DNA of 38,885 nucleotides from Anaerolineae bacterium. Lineage in GTDB: Bacteria > Chloroflexota > Anaerolineae > B4-G1. The notes under the pieces are model-generated. The model did not search any database, was not told the DNA's origin, and was given only the letters and a program-made list of their open reading frames with translations. The translations under genes were made by a program, and so were the position numbers. Where the stretch lies: NCBI GenBank assembly GCA_016931785.1, contig JAFGED010000172.1:1-38885 (forward strand), written 5' to 3'. This document shows positions 23,196-31,908 of the stretch, piece by piece (position 1 is the first letter of the stretch; each line of letters starts with the position of its first letter).

Positions 23196-25454
23196 TCAGT
23201 CCCACTCGCCCCCGATCACGCGCCGCGTGCGCCCGGCCGCCTCCTGCGGGCCGACGACGCCCATTTCCTCCATCACCTGGATCAAACGCGCCGCACGCGG
23301 GTGGCCGATGCGCAGCCGCCGCTGCAACAACGAGGCCGAAGCTTCACCGGCCTCCTGCACCACAGCGATCGCCTGCTTCAACAAATCCTCGTCCACGTTG
23401 TACTCGTCGACGGCCGAATCCCGCTCCTCGGGCCGCATCATGCGCTCCCAGGGGGCCTCCTCCTCAAGCATGCCCACCTGGTCGTGCCAGAACGACACCA
23501 CCTCCTCCACCTCGTCCTCGGAGACGAAGCATCCCTGCACACGCACCGGATAGCCCGCGTCGGCCGCCAGGTAGAGCATGTCGCCGTTCCCCAGCAGCGT
23601 CTCTGCGCCCGGCATATCCAGGATCACGCGTGAATCGGTCTGACTGACGGTGGCGAAAGATATACGCGCCGGAAAGTTGGCCTTGATCAAGCCGGTCACC
23701 ACGTCGACGCTCGGCCGCTGCGTGGCCATCACCAGATGGATGCCGGTGGCGCGCGCCATCTGCGCGATACGGCAGATCGTCTTTTCCACCTCGTCGGGGG
23801 CCAGCATCATCAGGTCGGCAAGCTCGTCCACCAGGACCGCAATGCGCGGAATCCTGGGCCGGCCCTCTTTCTTCATCATGCGATTATAATCGTCCAGGTT
23901 GCGCGCCGTGGCATCGGCGAACAGCTTGTAGCGCTTGTCCATCTCCATCGCCACCCAGCGCAGCACCTTGACGACCCGCTCCAGATCGACCTCCACCCGG
24001 CCGTAAAGGTGCGGCAGGCCGTTGAAGCGTATCAGCTCGACCATCTTGGGATCGATCATGACAAGCCGCAGGTCCTCGGGTGTGTTGTTATAGATCAAGC
24101 AGGTGATGATCGTCTTGATGCAGACCGACTTGCCCGACCCGGTGGTGCCGGCGATCAGCAGGTGCGGCATCCGGGCGAGATCGGCCACCACAGGCTCGCC
24201 GGCCACATCGCGCCCCAGGGTGATGGCCAGCGGCGAATTGAGCTTGCGGAACTCTTCCGTATCCATCACCTCGCGCACGCCCACGAGCTGCACCTTGCTG
24301 TTGGGCACCTCGATGCCGACGATGGGCCGCCCGGGCACGGGCGCCTCGACGCGCAGGCGAGGCGCCGCCAGCGCCAGCGCCAGGTCGTCGGCCAGCGTGC
24401 TGATCTGGTTCACCCGCACCTTGCGGCTGCTGTGCTTCATCTGGCCAGGGCTGACGCCGAATTGGGTGACCGTCGGCCCCACCCGGACCTCCGTGACGTC
24501 CACCTCCAGACCGAACTGCCCCAAGGTATCCTTGATGATGCGCGATTTTTCGCGCAGCTCCTCGTCGCTCATCACCGGCCCCTCGGGCTCCTCCAACAAA
24601 TCGATGTCGGGCATCGTATACTCGTGCGGCAGAGGAGCCGGCGCGATGGGAGGAGGCACTTCCCCCCCCACCCGGGGCAGGGGAGAGGTTATCGTGACCG
24701 TCGGCGGCGGCGGGGGAGGCGGTGGGGCAACCTTCTGAGGAGCGGGTTTCGTTTGCACGGGAGCCGGGGCCTGCGCCGCAGGTACAGAACGCGCAGGCCG
24801 CAGCGGGCGCGCTGGCTCGTGCTGCGCGGAGGGTTTTGGCTTGAGCTTGGGCTGACGTTCCTGCCGCTCGGCGAGCCGCCCCCGGAACACCACCCAGACC
24901 TGCTTGATGTCGGCAAACGTCACGTCGAAAACAAGGCCCAGGCCGAGGCCGAGTATCACGATCAAGAACAGCATCGTCAGCCACAGGCCGATGTTTCTCT
25001 CGAGCGCGACGTTTATCGCCCAGCCGAACATGCCGCCGCTGCCGTTGCAAAACAGGCTGCCATCCAATCCCCGATCCACCAACCCCAAAGGATCGTCCCG
25101 GCTGGCAACCGTGTGCGTCAGGCCCAGCAAGCTGAAAAAGACCACCTCCACGCCGACAAAGGGCCGCCAGCGCCACGCGATCGGATGATCGAGATAGTGC
25201 GCGAGCCACAGCAGCCCGGCAGCAAGAATGGCCGCAGTGATCGGGATAACCCCCCAGCCAAACAGACGCCGAAGCAGACCGATCCACGGATCGACCAGCT
25301 TTCCCCGCGTCACCCCGAGCAGCGCCAACAGGGTAATCACGCCCACCGCGAACACGAGCAACGCCAGAATCCACTGCAGCATCTGCCGAAACTGCGGATC
25401 TGCCAGCATCGCCCGCCAATCAAAAGCCTGCTTTTTACTGGGCTGTTTAGCCAT
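23196..25454 (-). CDS. ftsK: DNA translocase FtsK/SpoIIIE
   Basis: 752 residues from ATG 25454, which overlaps the end of the S1-protein gene by 8 nt; a longer frame start at 25496 lies inside that gene and is rejected. Four membrane helices occupy about 25-175 (LQWILALLVFAVGVITLLALL; VIPITAAILAAGLLWLAHYL; VGVEVVFFSLLGLTHTV; LWLTMLFLIVILGLGLGLVF). A Pro-rich linker follows to about 290. The motor has Walker A GTTGSGKS at about 436-443 and Walker B VLVDELADLMM at about 540-550, with DTLGQFGLEVDVTEVRVGP marking the alpha region. The gamma winged helix (about 690-748, ASLLQRRLRIGHPRAARLIQVMEE) reads oriented DNA sequences. The protein pumps DNA through the closing septum during chromosome segregation. 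Length and domains are complete. Confidence 0.95.
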   Translation of the reverse strand: MAKQPSKKQAFDWRAMLADPQFRQMLQWILALLVFAVGVITLLALLGVTRGKLVDPWIGLLRRLFGWGVIPITAAILAAGLLWLAHYLDHPIAWRWRPFVGVEVVFFSLLGLTHTVASRDDPLGLVDRGLDGSLFCNGSGGMFGWAINVALERNIGLWLTMLFLIVILGLGLGLVFDVTFADIKQVWVVFRGRLAERQERQPKLKPKPSAQHEPARPLRPARSVPAAQAPAPVQTKPAPQKVAPPPPPPPPTVTITSPLPRVGGEVPPPIAPAPLPHEYTMPDIDLLEEPEGPVMSDEELREKSRIIKDTLGQFGLEVDVTEVRVGPTVTQFGVSPGQMKHSSRKVRVNQISTLADDLALALAAPRLRVEAPVPGRPIVGIEVPNSKVQLVGVREVMDTEEFRKLNSPLAITLGRDVAGEPVVADLARMPHLLIAGTTGSGKSVCIKTIITCLIYNNTPEDLRLVMIDPKMVELIRFNGLPHLYGRVEVDLERVVKVLRWVAMEMDKRYKLFADATARNLDDYNRMMKKEGRPRIPRIAVLVDELADLMMLAPDEVEKTICRIAQMARATGIHLVMATQRPSVDVVTGLIKANFPARISFATVSQTDSRVILDMPGAETLLGNGDMLYLAADAGYPVRVQGCFVSEDEVEEVVSFWHDQVGMLEEEAPWERMMRPEERDSAVDEYNVDEDLLKQAIAVVQEAGEASASLLQRRLRIGHPRAARLIQVMEEMGVVGPQEAAGRTRRVIGGEWD

Positions 25455-26481
25455 CTTCAATCCCCGCGAGCCCGTCGGGCGAACTCTCCACGGCATAGGG
25501 CTCGTCGATCTGCCGCAGACTCAAACCCATCCGCCGCCGCTCACTATCGACATTGATAACCACAGCCTTTACAGCGTCGCCCTCGTTGACCACGTTGCGA
25601 GGGTTGAGAAGGCCACCATCCGCCAACTCCGAGACGTGGATCAAGCCCTCCAAACCATCCTCTACGCGCGCAAAAGCCCCGAAATCAACCACGTGGGTGA
25701 TGATGCCCTCAACGATCTGGCCAACGTGGTAGCGCTCCTCGACGAACAACCAGGGATCGGGCTGCAACCGCTTGAGGCTCAATCCCACCCGCCCGCGGCT
25801 GCGATCCACGTTGATCACGTACACCTCCACAGGTTGGCCCGTCTCCAACACGTCCCTGGGATGCTCCACCCGCCCCCAGGAAAGCTCCGAAACGTGGATC
25901 AGCCCCTCCAGCCCACCCAGATCGACGAAAGCGCCAAAAGAACACAGGTTCGTCACAGTGCCCTGGCATATATCGCCAGGCGAGAGCTTGTCCAAAAACG
26001 TCTGGCGGCGGTCCTCGTCCTGCGAAGTCGCGCGCTCCGAGAGGACAAACCGATTTTGCTCCGGGTCCAGCTCAATGATCTTGAGACGCAGCCGCGCCCC
26101 CACCATGTGCTGGAGGTCGCTCAGCCGCTCCTCCTCGCCGGCGGTGGGCGAGATACTCACCAGGTGAGAAGCAGGCACAAAGCCTCGCAAACCGTTCCAG
26201 GCGACCAGCACGCCACCCCGGTTGCACCCTACCACCGGCAGCTCGAGCAGCTCTTGCCTCCCCATCAGCTCGCAAGCTTCCCGCCAGGTATCCTCGGCAT
26301 TCGCCGGCATCCCAGGCTGTTGGGCACCGAGGTCCTGCCCACCCCAAGCTGCTACCTCAACCGCCGGGGACGCCTCATAGTTCTCCTCGTCACACAAAAG
26401 CGCCTGCCAATACCCCTCGTCCGGCGGCACATCCCCTGGAATCCACTCGGTCACCATCTCCATCGCCACCTCGCCTTCCAT
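25447..26481 (-). CDS. Protein with three S1 RNA-binding domains (ribosomal protein S1-like)
   Basis: 344 residues. The first 75 residues are acidic and not recognisable. S1 domain 1 (about 77-150, VVGCNRGGVLVAWNGLRGFVPASHL, ending FVLSER) is the most divergent. Domain 2 (167-238) and domain 3 (252-323) are typical, each with G-x-V/I, FGAFV/AR, GLEGLIHVSEL and a VGLSL/MGLSL end. This matches short forms of ribosomal protein S1 found outside the Proteobacteria, which bind mRNA at the ribosome or regulate RNA turnover. The start is ATG 26481 with AAGG just before it; ATG 26463 after GAGGTGG is an alternative. It is the first gene after a consensus promoter and its stop overlaps the ftsK start, so the two are translationally coupled. 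Confidence 0.88.
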   Translation of the reverse strand: MEGEVAMEMVTEWIPGDVPPDEGYWQALLCDEENYEASPAVEVAAWGGQDLGAQQPGMPANAEDTWREACELMGRQELLELPVVGCNRGGVLVAWNGLRGFVPASHLVSISPTAGEEERLSDLQHMVGARLRLKIIELDPEQNRFVLSERATSQDEDRRQTFLDKLSPGDICQGTVTNLCSFGAFVDLGGLEGLIHVSELSWGRVEHPRDVLETGQPVEVYVINVDRSRGRVGLSLKRLQPDPWLFVEERYHVGQIVEGIITHVVDFGAFARVEDGLEGLIHVSELADGGLLNPRNVVNEGDAVKAVVINVDSERRRMGLSLRQIDEPYAVESSPDGLAGIEDG

Positions 26482-26511
26482 CCTTACCCCGCATCCCGAT
26501 TATGTGAGGTG

Positions 26512-26540
26512 ATTATATGGCAGTGCCAGGGCCTTGTCAA
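26512..26540 (-). promoter_or_regulatory. Consensus promoter of the S1-ftsK operon
   Basis: Minus strand: TTGACA (26540-26535), exactly 17 nt, TATAAT (26517-26512), a perfect housekeeping promoter. RNA would start near 26505. The -35 box overlaps the stop codon of the upstream membrane regulator. Confidence 0.85.
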
Positions 26541-28492
26541 ACCCTGCGCACGCCAACCCCATGGCCGTTCATCAACTCCTCCCGCTCCATCTCCGCCAGT
26601 GTGCGGGCCACTGCCTCGATCGCAATCCGCTGCTTGCGGTAAAGATCAGATTCGCTCATCGCCAGTCGCCGGGCGATCTCGCGCACCCGGCGGCCCTGAA
26701 GGAATTTCAGATCAAGAATATTGTAAAGAATCCACTCTGGCGCGGTCATCTGTTGTTTTCCATCCGGGCGTTGGCGCTCGATCGCCTGCTCGAGCACGGC
26801 CCGCAGTCCCTTCACCACGTTGCCCTCATGCTCCCCCACCGTGCGCGCGACCACGTTCAATGCCAGGAGCGGGCTCGTCGTCAGCTTTGGCCCGCCCCAA
26901 TAGTGGTGGAGCGCATCCCGAACCCACTGCCGGAAATCAGGAGCTTCCACCACGTCAAAGCCGGCCAGGGCCTGCTCTCCAACGTAATGCACCACACCCC
27001 GGCGGCGTTGAATGTCCTCGATCTCGGGAATGATCTGCTCCAGCGCGCCAAATATACCCTGCTGAAGCTGACGATCCTCCAGGGCCGCCGCCGACTGCGC
27101 AATCAGGGTTTCCAGGCCCGCCGCCTCCTCCAGTGTCAGATCGGGTTCCGGCACGCGCGCTGCCACCCCTACCACACCGATGACTTCTTCCTGGCCTTTT
27201 GTGCGCAACGGAGCCAGCCAGTAGCCATCCCACACGAATAAACCCCCGTGTCGCTCGAGCCGTCGCCCATCCGGCGATGAAACGTCCTTCGCGACGTTCG
27301 ATACCCGCCAAGCCTCGGGCAGCAACTGATCCGCCGCTTCCGGCTCCAACGGACCACAAACCACCTCCAGATGCGGCTTGCCGTCATCGATGACGGCAAC
27401 GAACGCCGTCTCAACCCGCAGCAGGTCGCACAGCGCCGTGAGCACATTCTCCAGGAACTGGTGCAGGTCTGTCGTCGTCAGCAGCCGGTTGTTCAACTGC
27501 TGCAGCCACGCGATCTCCGCGTGATCCTGGCGGTAAAGCGCCCGGTCGAGCAGCGGTTTGGTCAGCTCGATGGCGAATTGCATCAAAAGCACCAAACCGA
27601 CAACGCCAAAGAGCATCAGCCGGTTGTTGGGGAGACCCAGCCAACCGCTCGCCTGAGACATGCCGACGACGACCACGACCAGGAGCATGGCGAGGAATGG
27701 CCCGCGCAACAGAAAACGCGCCAAGCGACGTTTCACCACCCGGTCGGGCGTGAGGGCGCCAAAGAAGGTCACACTATAGGCGAGGATCAGGAGCATCAGG
27801 CCGACCGCCACGTTTCCCAACACCAGCAGCGACCAAAGCGCCAGGCTGGGTGCGTAGCTCGGCCAGCCAGCCAGGAGCAGATAGGGAAAAACGCCGGCGG
27901 CCGGGGCGGCAAAGGTGACCGTCAGGTAAGCCATCCGCCGCCGGGAAGTCGAGGTGAGACAGCGCTGGCGCGCCCAAAGCACGTTGGCTCCTCCCCACCC
28001 CGCAGCGGCGAAAAAGTACAGGACGAAGAATGGAAAGAGGCGGCCCGGCAGCAGGTGCGGCGCGCCGTGCGTCAGCACGCCCCCGTACACAACGAAATCG
28101 CCAAAGGCCGCTCCCAGCAACAGAAATGCGCTGATCACGTAGCTGACAAGCACAGAGACGTCACGCAGTCTGCTCCGAGCGCCGGTCGTGATCAGCAGGG
28201 CGTTGGAAAAATCCAGATAGACAGCCGGAATGAAGGCGATCCCCACCCACTGGAACCGCAGCCAGGACTCGGCCACCTTGACATCCTGGACCCCGAACAG
28301 CGCCAGGTCGGCAAAGTAGGTGAGCATCACGCAGCCCAGCAGGCCAGAAAACGAACGGGCTACGTGGTTGCGAAAGCTATAGACGAGGATGTAGAGAACG
28401 AGAGCACAGGAAAAGATAACGACGCACGAGGCCAGTACAACGTTAACCAGCTCCAGAAAAGCCTGTAACTCTAACGCCGACAAGAAACCCAT
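26537..28492 (-). CDS. Membrane sensor with GAF and C-terminal helix-turn-helix
   Basis: 651 residues. The first 312 contain about nine hydrophobic helices, arranged like the N-terminal membrane region of 7TM-type histidine kinases (VNVVLASCVVIFSCALVLYILVYS; FQWVGIAFIPAVYLDFSNALL; VVKRRLARFLLRGPFLAMLL). A GAF-like domain follows at about 338-475 (LHQFLENVLTALCDLLRVETAFVAVID; WLAPLRTKGQEEVIGVVGVAA). No kinase H-box or ATP-binding N, G1 or G2 motif is present. The C terminus (about 595-632, GRRVREIARRLAMSESDLYR, then KQRIAIEAVA) looks like a helix-turn-helix of the sigma-70 region-4 or LuxR sort. It therefore seems to be a one-component regulator that binds DNA while anchored in the membrane. 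The start at 28492 has no good ribosome site. Target genes are unknown. Confidence 0.75.
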   Translation of the reverse strand: MGFLSALELQAFLELVNVVLASCVVIFSCALVLYILVYSFRNHVARSFSGLLGCVMLTYFADLALFGVQDVKVAESWLRFQWVGIAFIPAVYLDFSNALLITTGARSRLRDVSVLVSYVISAFLLLGAAFGDFVVYGGVLTHGAPHLLPGRLFPFFVLYFFAAAGWGGANVLWARQRCLTSTSRRRMAYLTVTFAAPAAGVFPYLLLAGWPSYAPSLALWSLLVLGNVAVGLMLLILAYSVTFFGALTPDRVVKRRLARFLLRGPFLAMLLVVVVVGMSQASGWLGLPNNRLMLFGVVGLVLLMQFAIELTKPLLDRALYRQDHAEIAWLQQLNNRLLTTTDLHQFLENVLTALCDLLRVETAFVAVIDDGKPHLEVVCGPLEPEAADQLLPEAWRVSNVAKDVSSPDGRRLERHGGLFVWDGYWLAPLRTKGQEEVIGVVGVAARVPEPDLTLEEAAGLETLIAQSAAALEDRQLQQGIFGALEQIIPEIEDIQRRRGVVHYVGEQALAGFDVVEAPDFRQWVRDALHHYWGGPKLTTSPLLALNVVARTVGEHEGNVVKGLRAVLEQAIERQRPDGKQQMTAPEWILYNILDLKFLQGRRVREIARRLAMSESDLYRKQRIAIEAVARTLAEMEREELMNGHGVGVRRV

Positions 28493-28516
28493 CAGTCCAG
28501 TTACAACCCCACACTA

Positions 28517-29044
28517 TTACAGCGATTCCCCAAAGAACAAGGCAATGTCACTATTCAGCCAGTGCCGATCATTATACCCGCAAAAGGCCAAGCCACGCGA
28601 TTGGCAGAACCGGATAGCCGGATAGTTCTTGGTAGGCACTTCGGCCACCAGGCGACACAGATCGTTCTCGCGCCCCCACTGGGTCGCAGCGTGCAGCAGC
28701 ATCGTTCCCACGCCCTGCCGCCGCCGGGCGCGGTCGACGACCAGGTCCCCCACCCAGGCAATCCCGTGTTCGTCCTGGGCGGTCAGGGCTATGTACCCAT
28801 AAACCACCCCCTCCTCCTCTGCGACCATAAACCCATCGCGCCGTTTCCAGCCGGCCAGCAAACTCGCATTCTGACGGGGGTAATCGACCTGAATCTCGCG
28901 GGGCAGATACGCCTCCCGAAATACGCTCGTCACTACACCGCCATCGTCTCGAACCTCCATCTGCCAGACGCGGTCGGTGGTATAGGAATGATCCAACGCA
29001 GCACACAGCTTCAGGTCTCTTGGTCTCGCAGGGCGCACTTGCAT
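28517..29044 (-). CDS. GNAT-family N-acetyltransferase
   Basis: 175 residues from ATG 29044, preceded by GGAG with good spacing; two earlier in-frame ATGs (29077, 29104) lack such a site. The GNAT fold is visible: MQVRPARPRDLKLCAALD as the first strand and helix, then VGDLVVDRARRRQGVGTMLLHAATQWG with the acetyl-CoA-binding R-x-x-G-V-G loop, and NYPAIRFCQSRGLAFCGYND as the closing helix and strand. The protein carries out acetyl transfer to an unidentified amine. It lies 24 nt upstream of the membrane regulator on the same strand and may share its transcript. Confidence 0.85.
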   Translation of the reverse strand: MQVRPARPRDLKLCAALDHSYTTDRVWQMEVRDDGGVVTSVFREAYLPREIQVDYPRQNASLLAGWKRRDGFMVAEEEGVVYGYIALTAQDEHGIAWVGDLVVDRARRRQGVGTMLLHAATQWGRENDLCRLVAEVPTKNYPAIRFCQSRGLAFCGYNDRHWLNSDIALFFGESL

Positions 29045-29110
29045 TGACACACTCTCCAAACAGATTTTGACAGTCATTCTACCATCAGGCCCCGGTTGAG
29101 GCAAGTTAAA

Positions 29111-29142
29111 AGACCTCCCAGGTCGTGTGACCTGGGAGGTCT
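29111..29142 (-). terminator. Strong terminator after the DUF4349 gene
   Basis: AGACCTCCCAGGTC, GTGT, GACCTGGGAGGTCT is a perfect 14-bp stem with a 4-nt loop. On the minus strand TTTTAACTT follows, so it ends the DUF4349 transcript, 34 nt past its stop. Confidence 0.85.
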
Positions 29143-29175
29143 CTATGCTACCTGCACGCTATCTGCTTGACAGAA

Positions 29176-30087
29176 CTATTCTGCCCTGCGGGCGCGTCGC
29201 CTGCGAACCAGGGCGCGTACGAGGAAGAACAACGCGACCAAGGGACCAAAGACCACGAGCACCACCGGGAGGATGACGACGACGACGACGATGAGCGCAT
29301 CCACCAGGAACTGCAGCACGCGGATAAGCGCCTCAACCGCATCCTTCAGCGTCCCCTCTGGATGCCAGCCACCGATCTCGATGGGCTGCACCAACTCGTC
29401 GGGAGTCAGCTCGATGCTCACCGAGGACATCGCCGCCGACTGCTCCAGGTACTGCATGCGTCCCTTGATCACCTCGATGTCGGTCTGGATTCGCTCCAGC
29501 TGGGTATAGACTTCGAGCGCGGCCTCTGTATCCTCGGCCTCCTCTAGAAACTGCAGCAGCTTGGCCTCGGCGGCCTCCTTGCTGCGCAGCCGGGACTGGA
29601 GATCGACGTACTCCTCGGTCACATCCTGGCCCGACACGTTCTCGCTCCGCACCTCGGTGGCCAAGTCGCGGAAACGCTCCAGCGCCTCGGCGAGCTTGTC
29701 GGCGGGGATGCGCAGCTGCACCGAGGCCCGCTTGGACTCGCCGGACTGGTAGACGTTCGACTGGACGATAAAGCCGTCCATCTCATCGACCACATCCTCG
29801 ATCTCGCCCAGGGCCTCGTCGGTATCGGGCACCACCAGGTCGAGCCAGGCGTTGCGGATGATGAGGCGCTCGACGACATCCACAGGTGCGGCCTCGCCGC
29901 TATCATAGTTGACCCCGTCACCAGGCGGCGCGACGGCCTGATCCCAATCGTCCGCCGTCTCCTTCTCGACCACCACCACTTCTCGGGGTTCCATTGGCGC
30001 GGAGGTAGAGGCAGCCTGCCGCATCCCGCATCCGGCCATGACCAACACCAAAAGGGCTACACCAATGATATACAGTGCCTTTTTCAT
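29176..30087 (-). CDS. DUF4349 lipoprotein
   Basis: 303 residues from ATG 30087 with AGGAGAG before it. Residues 1-19 form a lipoprotein signal ending in VMAGC; the Cys at about 20 would be lipidated. Residues about 65-235 are the DUF4349 domain: ERLIIRNAWLDLVVPD, GGIV-like GFIVQSNVYQ, ASVQLRIPADKLAEALE, then VTEEYVDLQSRLRSKEAAEAKLL, a long coiled coil to about residue 205, and MSSVSIELTP. A transmembrane helix at about 268-292 (VVVVVILPVVLVVFGPLVALFFLV) and a very basic tail RRRRARR close it. The function of the family is unknown; the coiled coil and double anchoring suggest an envelope structural role. Confidence 0.88.
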   Translation of the reverse strand: MKKALYIIGVALLVLVMAGCGMRQAASTSAPMEPREVVVVEKETADDWDQAVAPPGDGVNYDSGEAAPVDVVERLIIRNAWLDLVVPDTDEALGEIEDVVDEMDGFIVQSNVYQSGESKRASVQLRIPADKLAEALERFRDLATEVRSENVSGQDVTEEYVDLQSRLRSKEAAEAKLLQFLEEAEDTEAALEVYTQLERIQTDIEVIKGRMQYLEQSAAMSSVSIELTPDELVQPIEIGGWHPEGTLKDAVEALIRVLQFLVDALIVVVVVILPVVLVVFGPLVALFFLVRALVRRRRARRAE

Positions 30088-30152
30088 CTCAACTCTCCTT
30101 GTGTTCTCAGATTTCACCCTATAGACGTCAGGAGAGGGCCTAAAGTTCCGCG

Positions 30153-30881
30153 TCAGCGGCCCACTTCCAGGCGCTCGATGAGGCGGTGGGGCAAGCCGCG
30201 GGCGCGCATGCGCTCCTGCGTGATCGCTATAGAATAGGCAGCGCGATGGAACTCGAAAACCTTCTTGTCCAGATCAAGCATCGCGTAAGCCGCCCGCGGA
30301 TCGCCATCGCGAGGCTGTCCCACACTCCCGGGGTTAATGATCATGCGCTGCTCGCCCAGCTTGAGGGAATCGATAAAGGAGGGAAGTATCGTATCGCAGC
30401 GTCCCCGCTCCTCATCCAACCCAAAAGAGACGGGAATATGGGTGTGTCCTACGAGGCAGAAAGGGGCATCAAAATGCGCAAAGTTTGCATAGGCTACATT
30501 GGTATCCAGAATATACTCCCACACCGGCTCGCGCGGGCTGGCATGGGCCAAGTAAAAGCCGTCTTTTTCCAGGTGGGTGGGAAGCCCACTCAGATATTCG
30601 CGCACGGCGGGCTTGAGTTCAGACCGGGCCCACATATTGGCGATGCGGGCATCCGTGTTGAACGTATCGAGGTCCAATCTACCCAGCGCACCCCAATCAT
30701 GGTTGCCGGCCAGGCAAAGATGGGGGAAATCGCAAACACGCTCGACGCATTCGTTGGGGTCAGGGCCATACCCTACCAGGTCACCCAGGCACCAAATTTC
30801 GTCAAATTCCGGCGCGTCCGCCAACACGGCTTCCAACGCCACCAGGTTAGCGTGAACGTCGGACAGGATCAGGTAGCGCAC
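30153..30881 (-). CDS. Calcineurin-like metallophosphoesterase (YfcE/MJ0936 type)
   Basis: 242 residues with a GTG start at 30881 behind GGAGGAC. All metal-binding motifs of the family are in order: D8-x-H10 in LSDVHAN, G33-D34 in LGDLVGYGPDP, G59-N60-H61-D62, the H in YLAHASP, and GHTHIP at about 144. Two divalent metals, usually manganese or iron, would hydrolyse a phosphodiester or phosphomonoester; the substrate is not evident. INPGSVGQPRDGDPRAAYAMLD near the end is characteristic of the YfcE/phosphodiesterase branch. It lies 65 nt from the DUF4349 gene on the same strand. A TATAAT at 30916-30911 provides the likely -10, with no strong -35. Confidence 0.92.
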   Translation of the reverse strand: MRYLILSDVHANLVALEAVLADAPEFDEIWCLGDLVGYGPDPNECVERVCDFPHLCLAGNHDWGALGRLDLDTFNTDARIANMWARSELKPAVREYLSGLPTHLEKDGFYLAHASPREPVWEYILDTNVAYANFAHFDAPFCLVGHTHIPVSFGLDEERGRCDTILPSFIDSLKLGEQRMIINPGSVGQPRDGDPRAAYAMLDLDKKVFEFHRAAYSIAITQERMRARGLPHRLIERLEVGR

Positions 30882-31133
30882 AATGTCGTCCTCCGTGTGA
30901 GGTGGGAACCATTATATATCGATTTGGTGTTTTCCGCCATAACCCCTTAGGCTTCGGAAGTATTCCACTTTCTGAGCAGGTCGCGGCTCTGTCCAAAATC
31001 TACCGTCTCTCCAGAAGGGAAAAATCGGCGAGCCGAATTTTCAAAGGCGTATTTCAGTGTTTTTTAGTGAGAGCGGCAATATGGCAGAAAACCCAAGTGC
31101 AGCGTCTCGATTGCCCAGAACTGAAATATGCCC
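30882..31133. other. Intergenic region with a long-range inverted repeat
   Basis: The 252 bp carry no convincing gene. The -10-like TATAAT (30916-30911, minus strand) serves the metallophosphoesterase. GGCGTATTTCAG (near 31046) and CTGAAATATGCC (near 31122) are inverted repeats with one mismatch, about 65 nt apart, and could form a long stem-loop at the 3' end of the neighbouring membrane-protein transcript. Confidence 0.4.
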
Positions 31134-31784
31134 TTAGGCATCGGCCTGGTCACTCGGGCGCTTCATAAGCGGCAGGAGGCAAGCATCCCACACGAGCCAC
31201 AGCCACAGGAAGAAAGGGATCACTGAAACGAGCACACACACCCAGGCCGAGCGGAAGGTGTACCAAGAGACCAGTGGAAGCAGCGCGACCCAAATCGTCG
31301 TCAAGATAATGGCGGCCATGAATATGAGGTCGTGAGCTCTACTTTTGCCAAGCCAAGTCTCAAGGTAAACCCTGAACCTGCTGAAGTAGGGGTCTTTAAG
31401 AGACTGAAAATCCTGTTCATTGAGATCGTTGATACTCTTTTCATGCAGAGTGAGCACCCGCTCCCTATCCACTATCAGCGCCTCCTCTGCCTGCCGTGCC
31501 TGGGCCAAACGATAACTATGGTAGAGTTGTGTCCGCTTCTGCACGACGGCCCACACCCACGAGATAAGCGCCCCGAAAACGGGAATCGCGACTAGGACCA
31601 CTTTCAAAAGAGAGGCATAACGGCCAGGCGCAACACTGGTCGTCACAGCGCCGAGTACACCAAGCAAGATACCATCTATCGCTATGAAATAGCTGGCCGC
31701 CTGCCAGGTTATGGTGTCCATATGCCGGTAAAGCCCTGACGCCATCTTCCATTGTTCGAGAAGCAACTGCTGTCTATCGTTCAT
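31134..31784 (-). CDS. Membrane protein with two helix pairs (unknown function)
   Basis: 216 residues from ATG 31784, preceded by an ideal AAGGAGGTG; the longer open frame to 32111 runs antisense to tsaE and is not used. After a short soluble start (QQLLLEQWKMASGLYRHMD) there are helices at about 25-48 (AASYFIAIDGILLGVLGAV) and 55-78 (VVLVAIPVFGALISWVWAVV). A charged, helical middle of about 70 residues follows, then helices at about 150-172 and 180-202. This pattern of paired helices around a soluble domain resembles small bacterial membrane proteins such as the RipA and SLATT-like groups, but no motif settles it. It is divergent from tsaE, with separate promoters in the 124-bp spacer. Confidence 0.7.
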   Translation of the reverse strand: MNDRQQLLLEQWKMASGLYRHMDTITWQAASYFIAIDGILLGVLGAVTTSVAPGRYASLLKVVLVAIPVFGALISWVWAVVQKRTQLYHSYRLAQARQAEEALIVDRERVLTLHEKSINDLNEQDFQSLKDPYFSRFRVYLETWLGKSRAHDLIFMAAIILTTIWVALLPLVSWYTFRSAWVCVLVSVIPFFLWLWLVWDACLLPLMKRPSDQADA

Positions 31785-31826
31785 CGGCCACCTCCTTAGC
31801 CAAGTCAAGTCCCGCGACACAGGTAA

Positions 31827-31855
31827 AGTATAGCCCCATTCCAACCAGAGAGCAA
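31827..31855 (-). promoter_or_regulatory. Promoter of the four-helix membrane protein
   Basis: Minus strand: TTGCTC (31855-31850), 17 nt, TATACT (31832-31827). RNA would begin near 31820, about 35 nt before the ATG. Confidence 0.55.
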
Positions 31856-31871
31856 GAACGCGCCCAACCGC

Positions 31872-31900
31872 TTGTCGAGCCACAGCAACGGTTGTATAAT
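31872..31900 (+). promoter_or_regulatory. Promoter of the tsaE-tsaB-rimI operon
   Basis: TTGTCG (31872-31877), 17 nt, TATAAT (31895-31900). The expected RNA start is near 31907 and the tsaE ATG is at 31909, with no ribosome site before it, so the message should be leaderless. Confidence 0.75.
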
Positions 31901-31908
31901 CATCCTCG

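Noticed and set aside
23736-25556. Open frame of 606 codons antisense to ftsK
   Set aside because: The product is His/Arg/Gln-rich with no recognisable fold, while the opposite strand encodes a complete FtsK with all motifs.
25228-27033. Open frame of 601 codons antisense to the S1 gene and regulator
   Set aside because: It crosses two well-supported genes and a consensus promoter on the other strand, and its product has no domain.
27371-28468. Open frame of 365 codons antisense to the membrane regulator
   Set aside because: The Gln/His/Arg-rich product is what the complement of hydrophobic helices gives.
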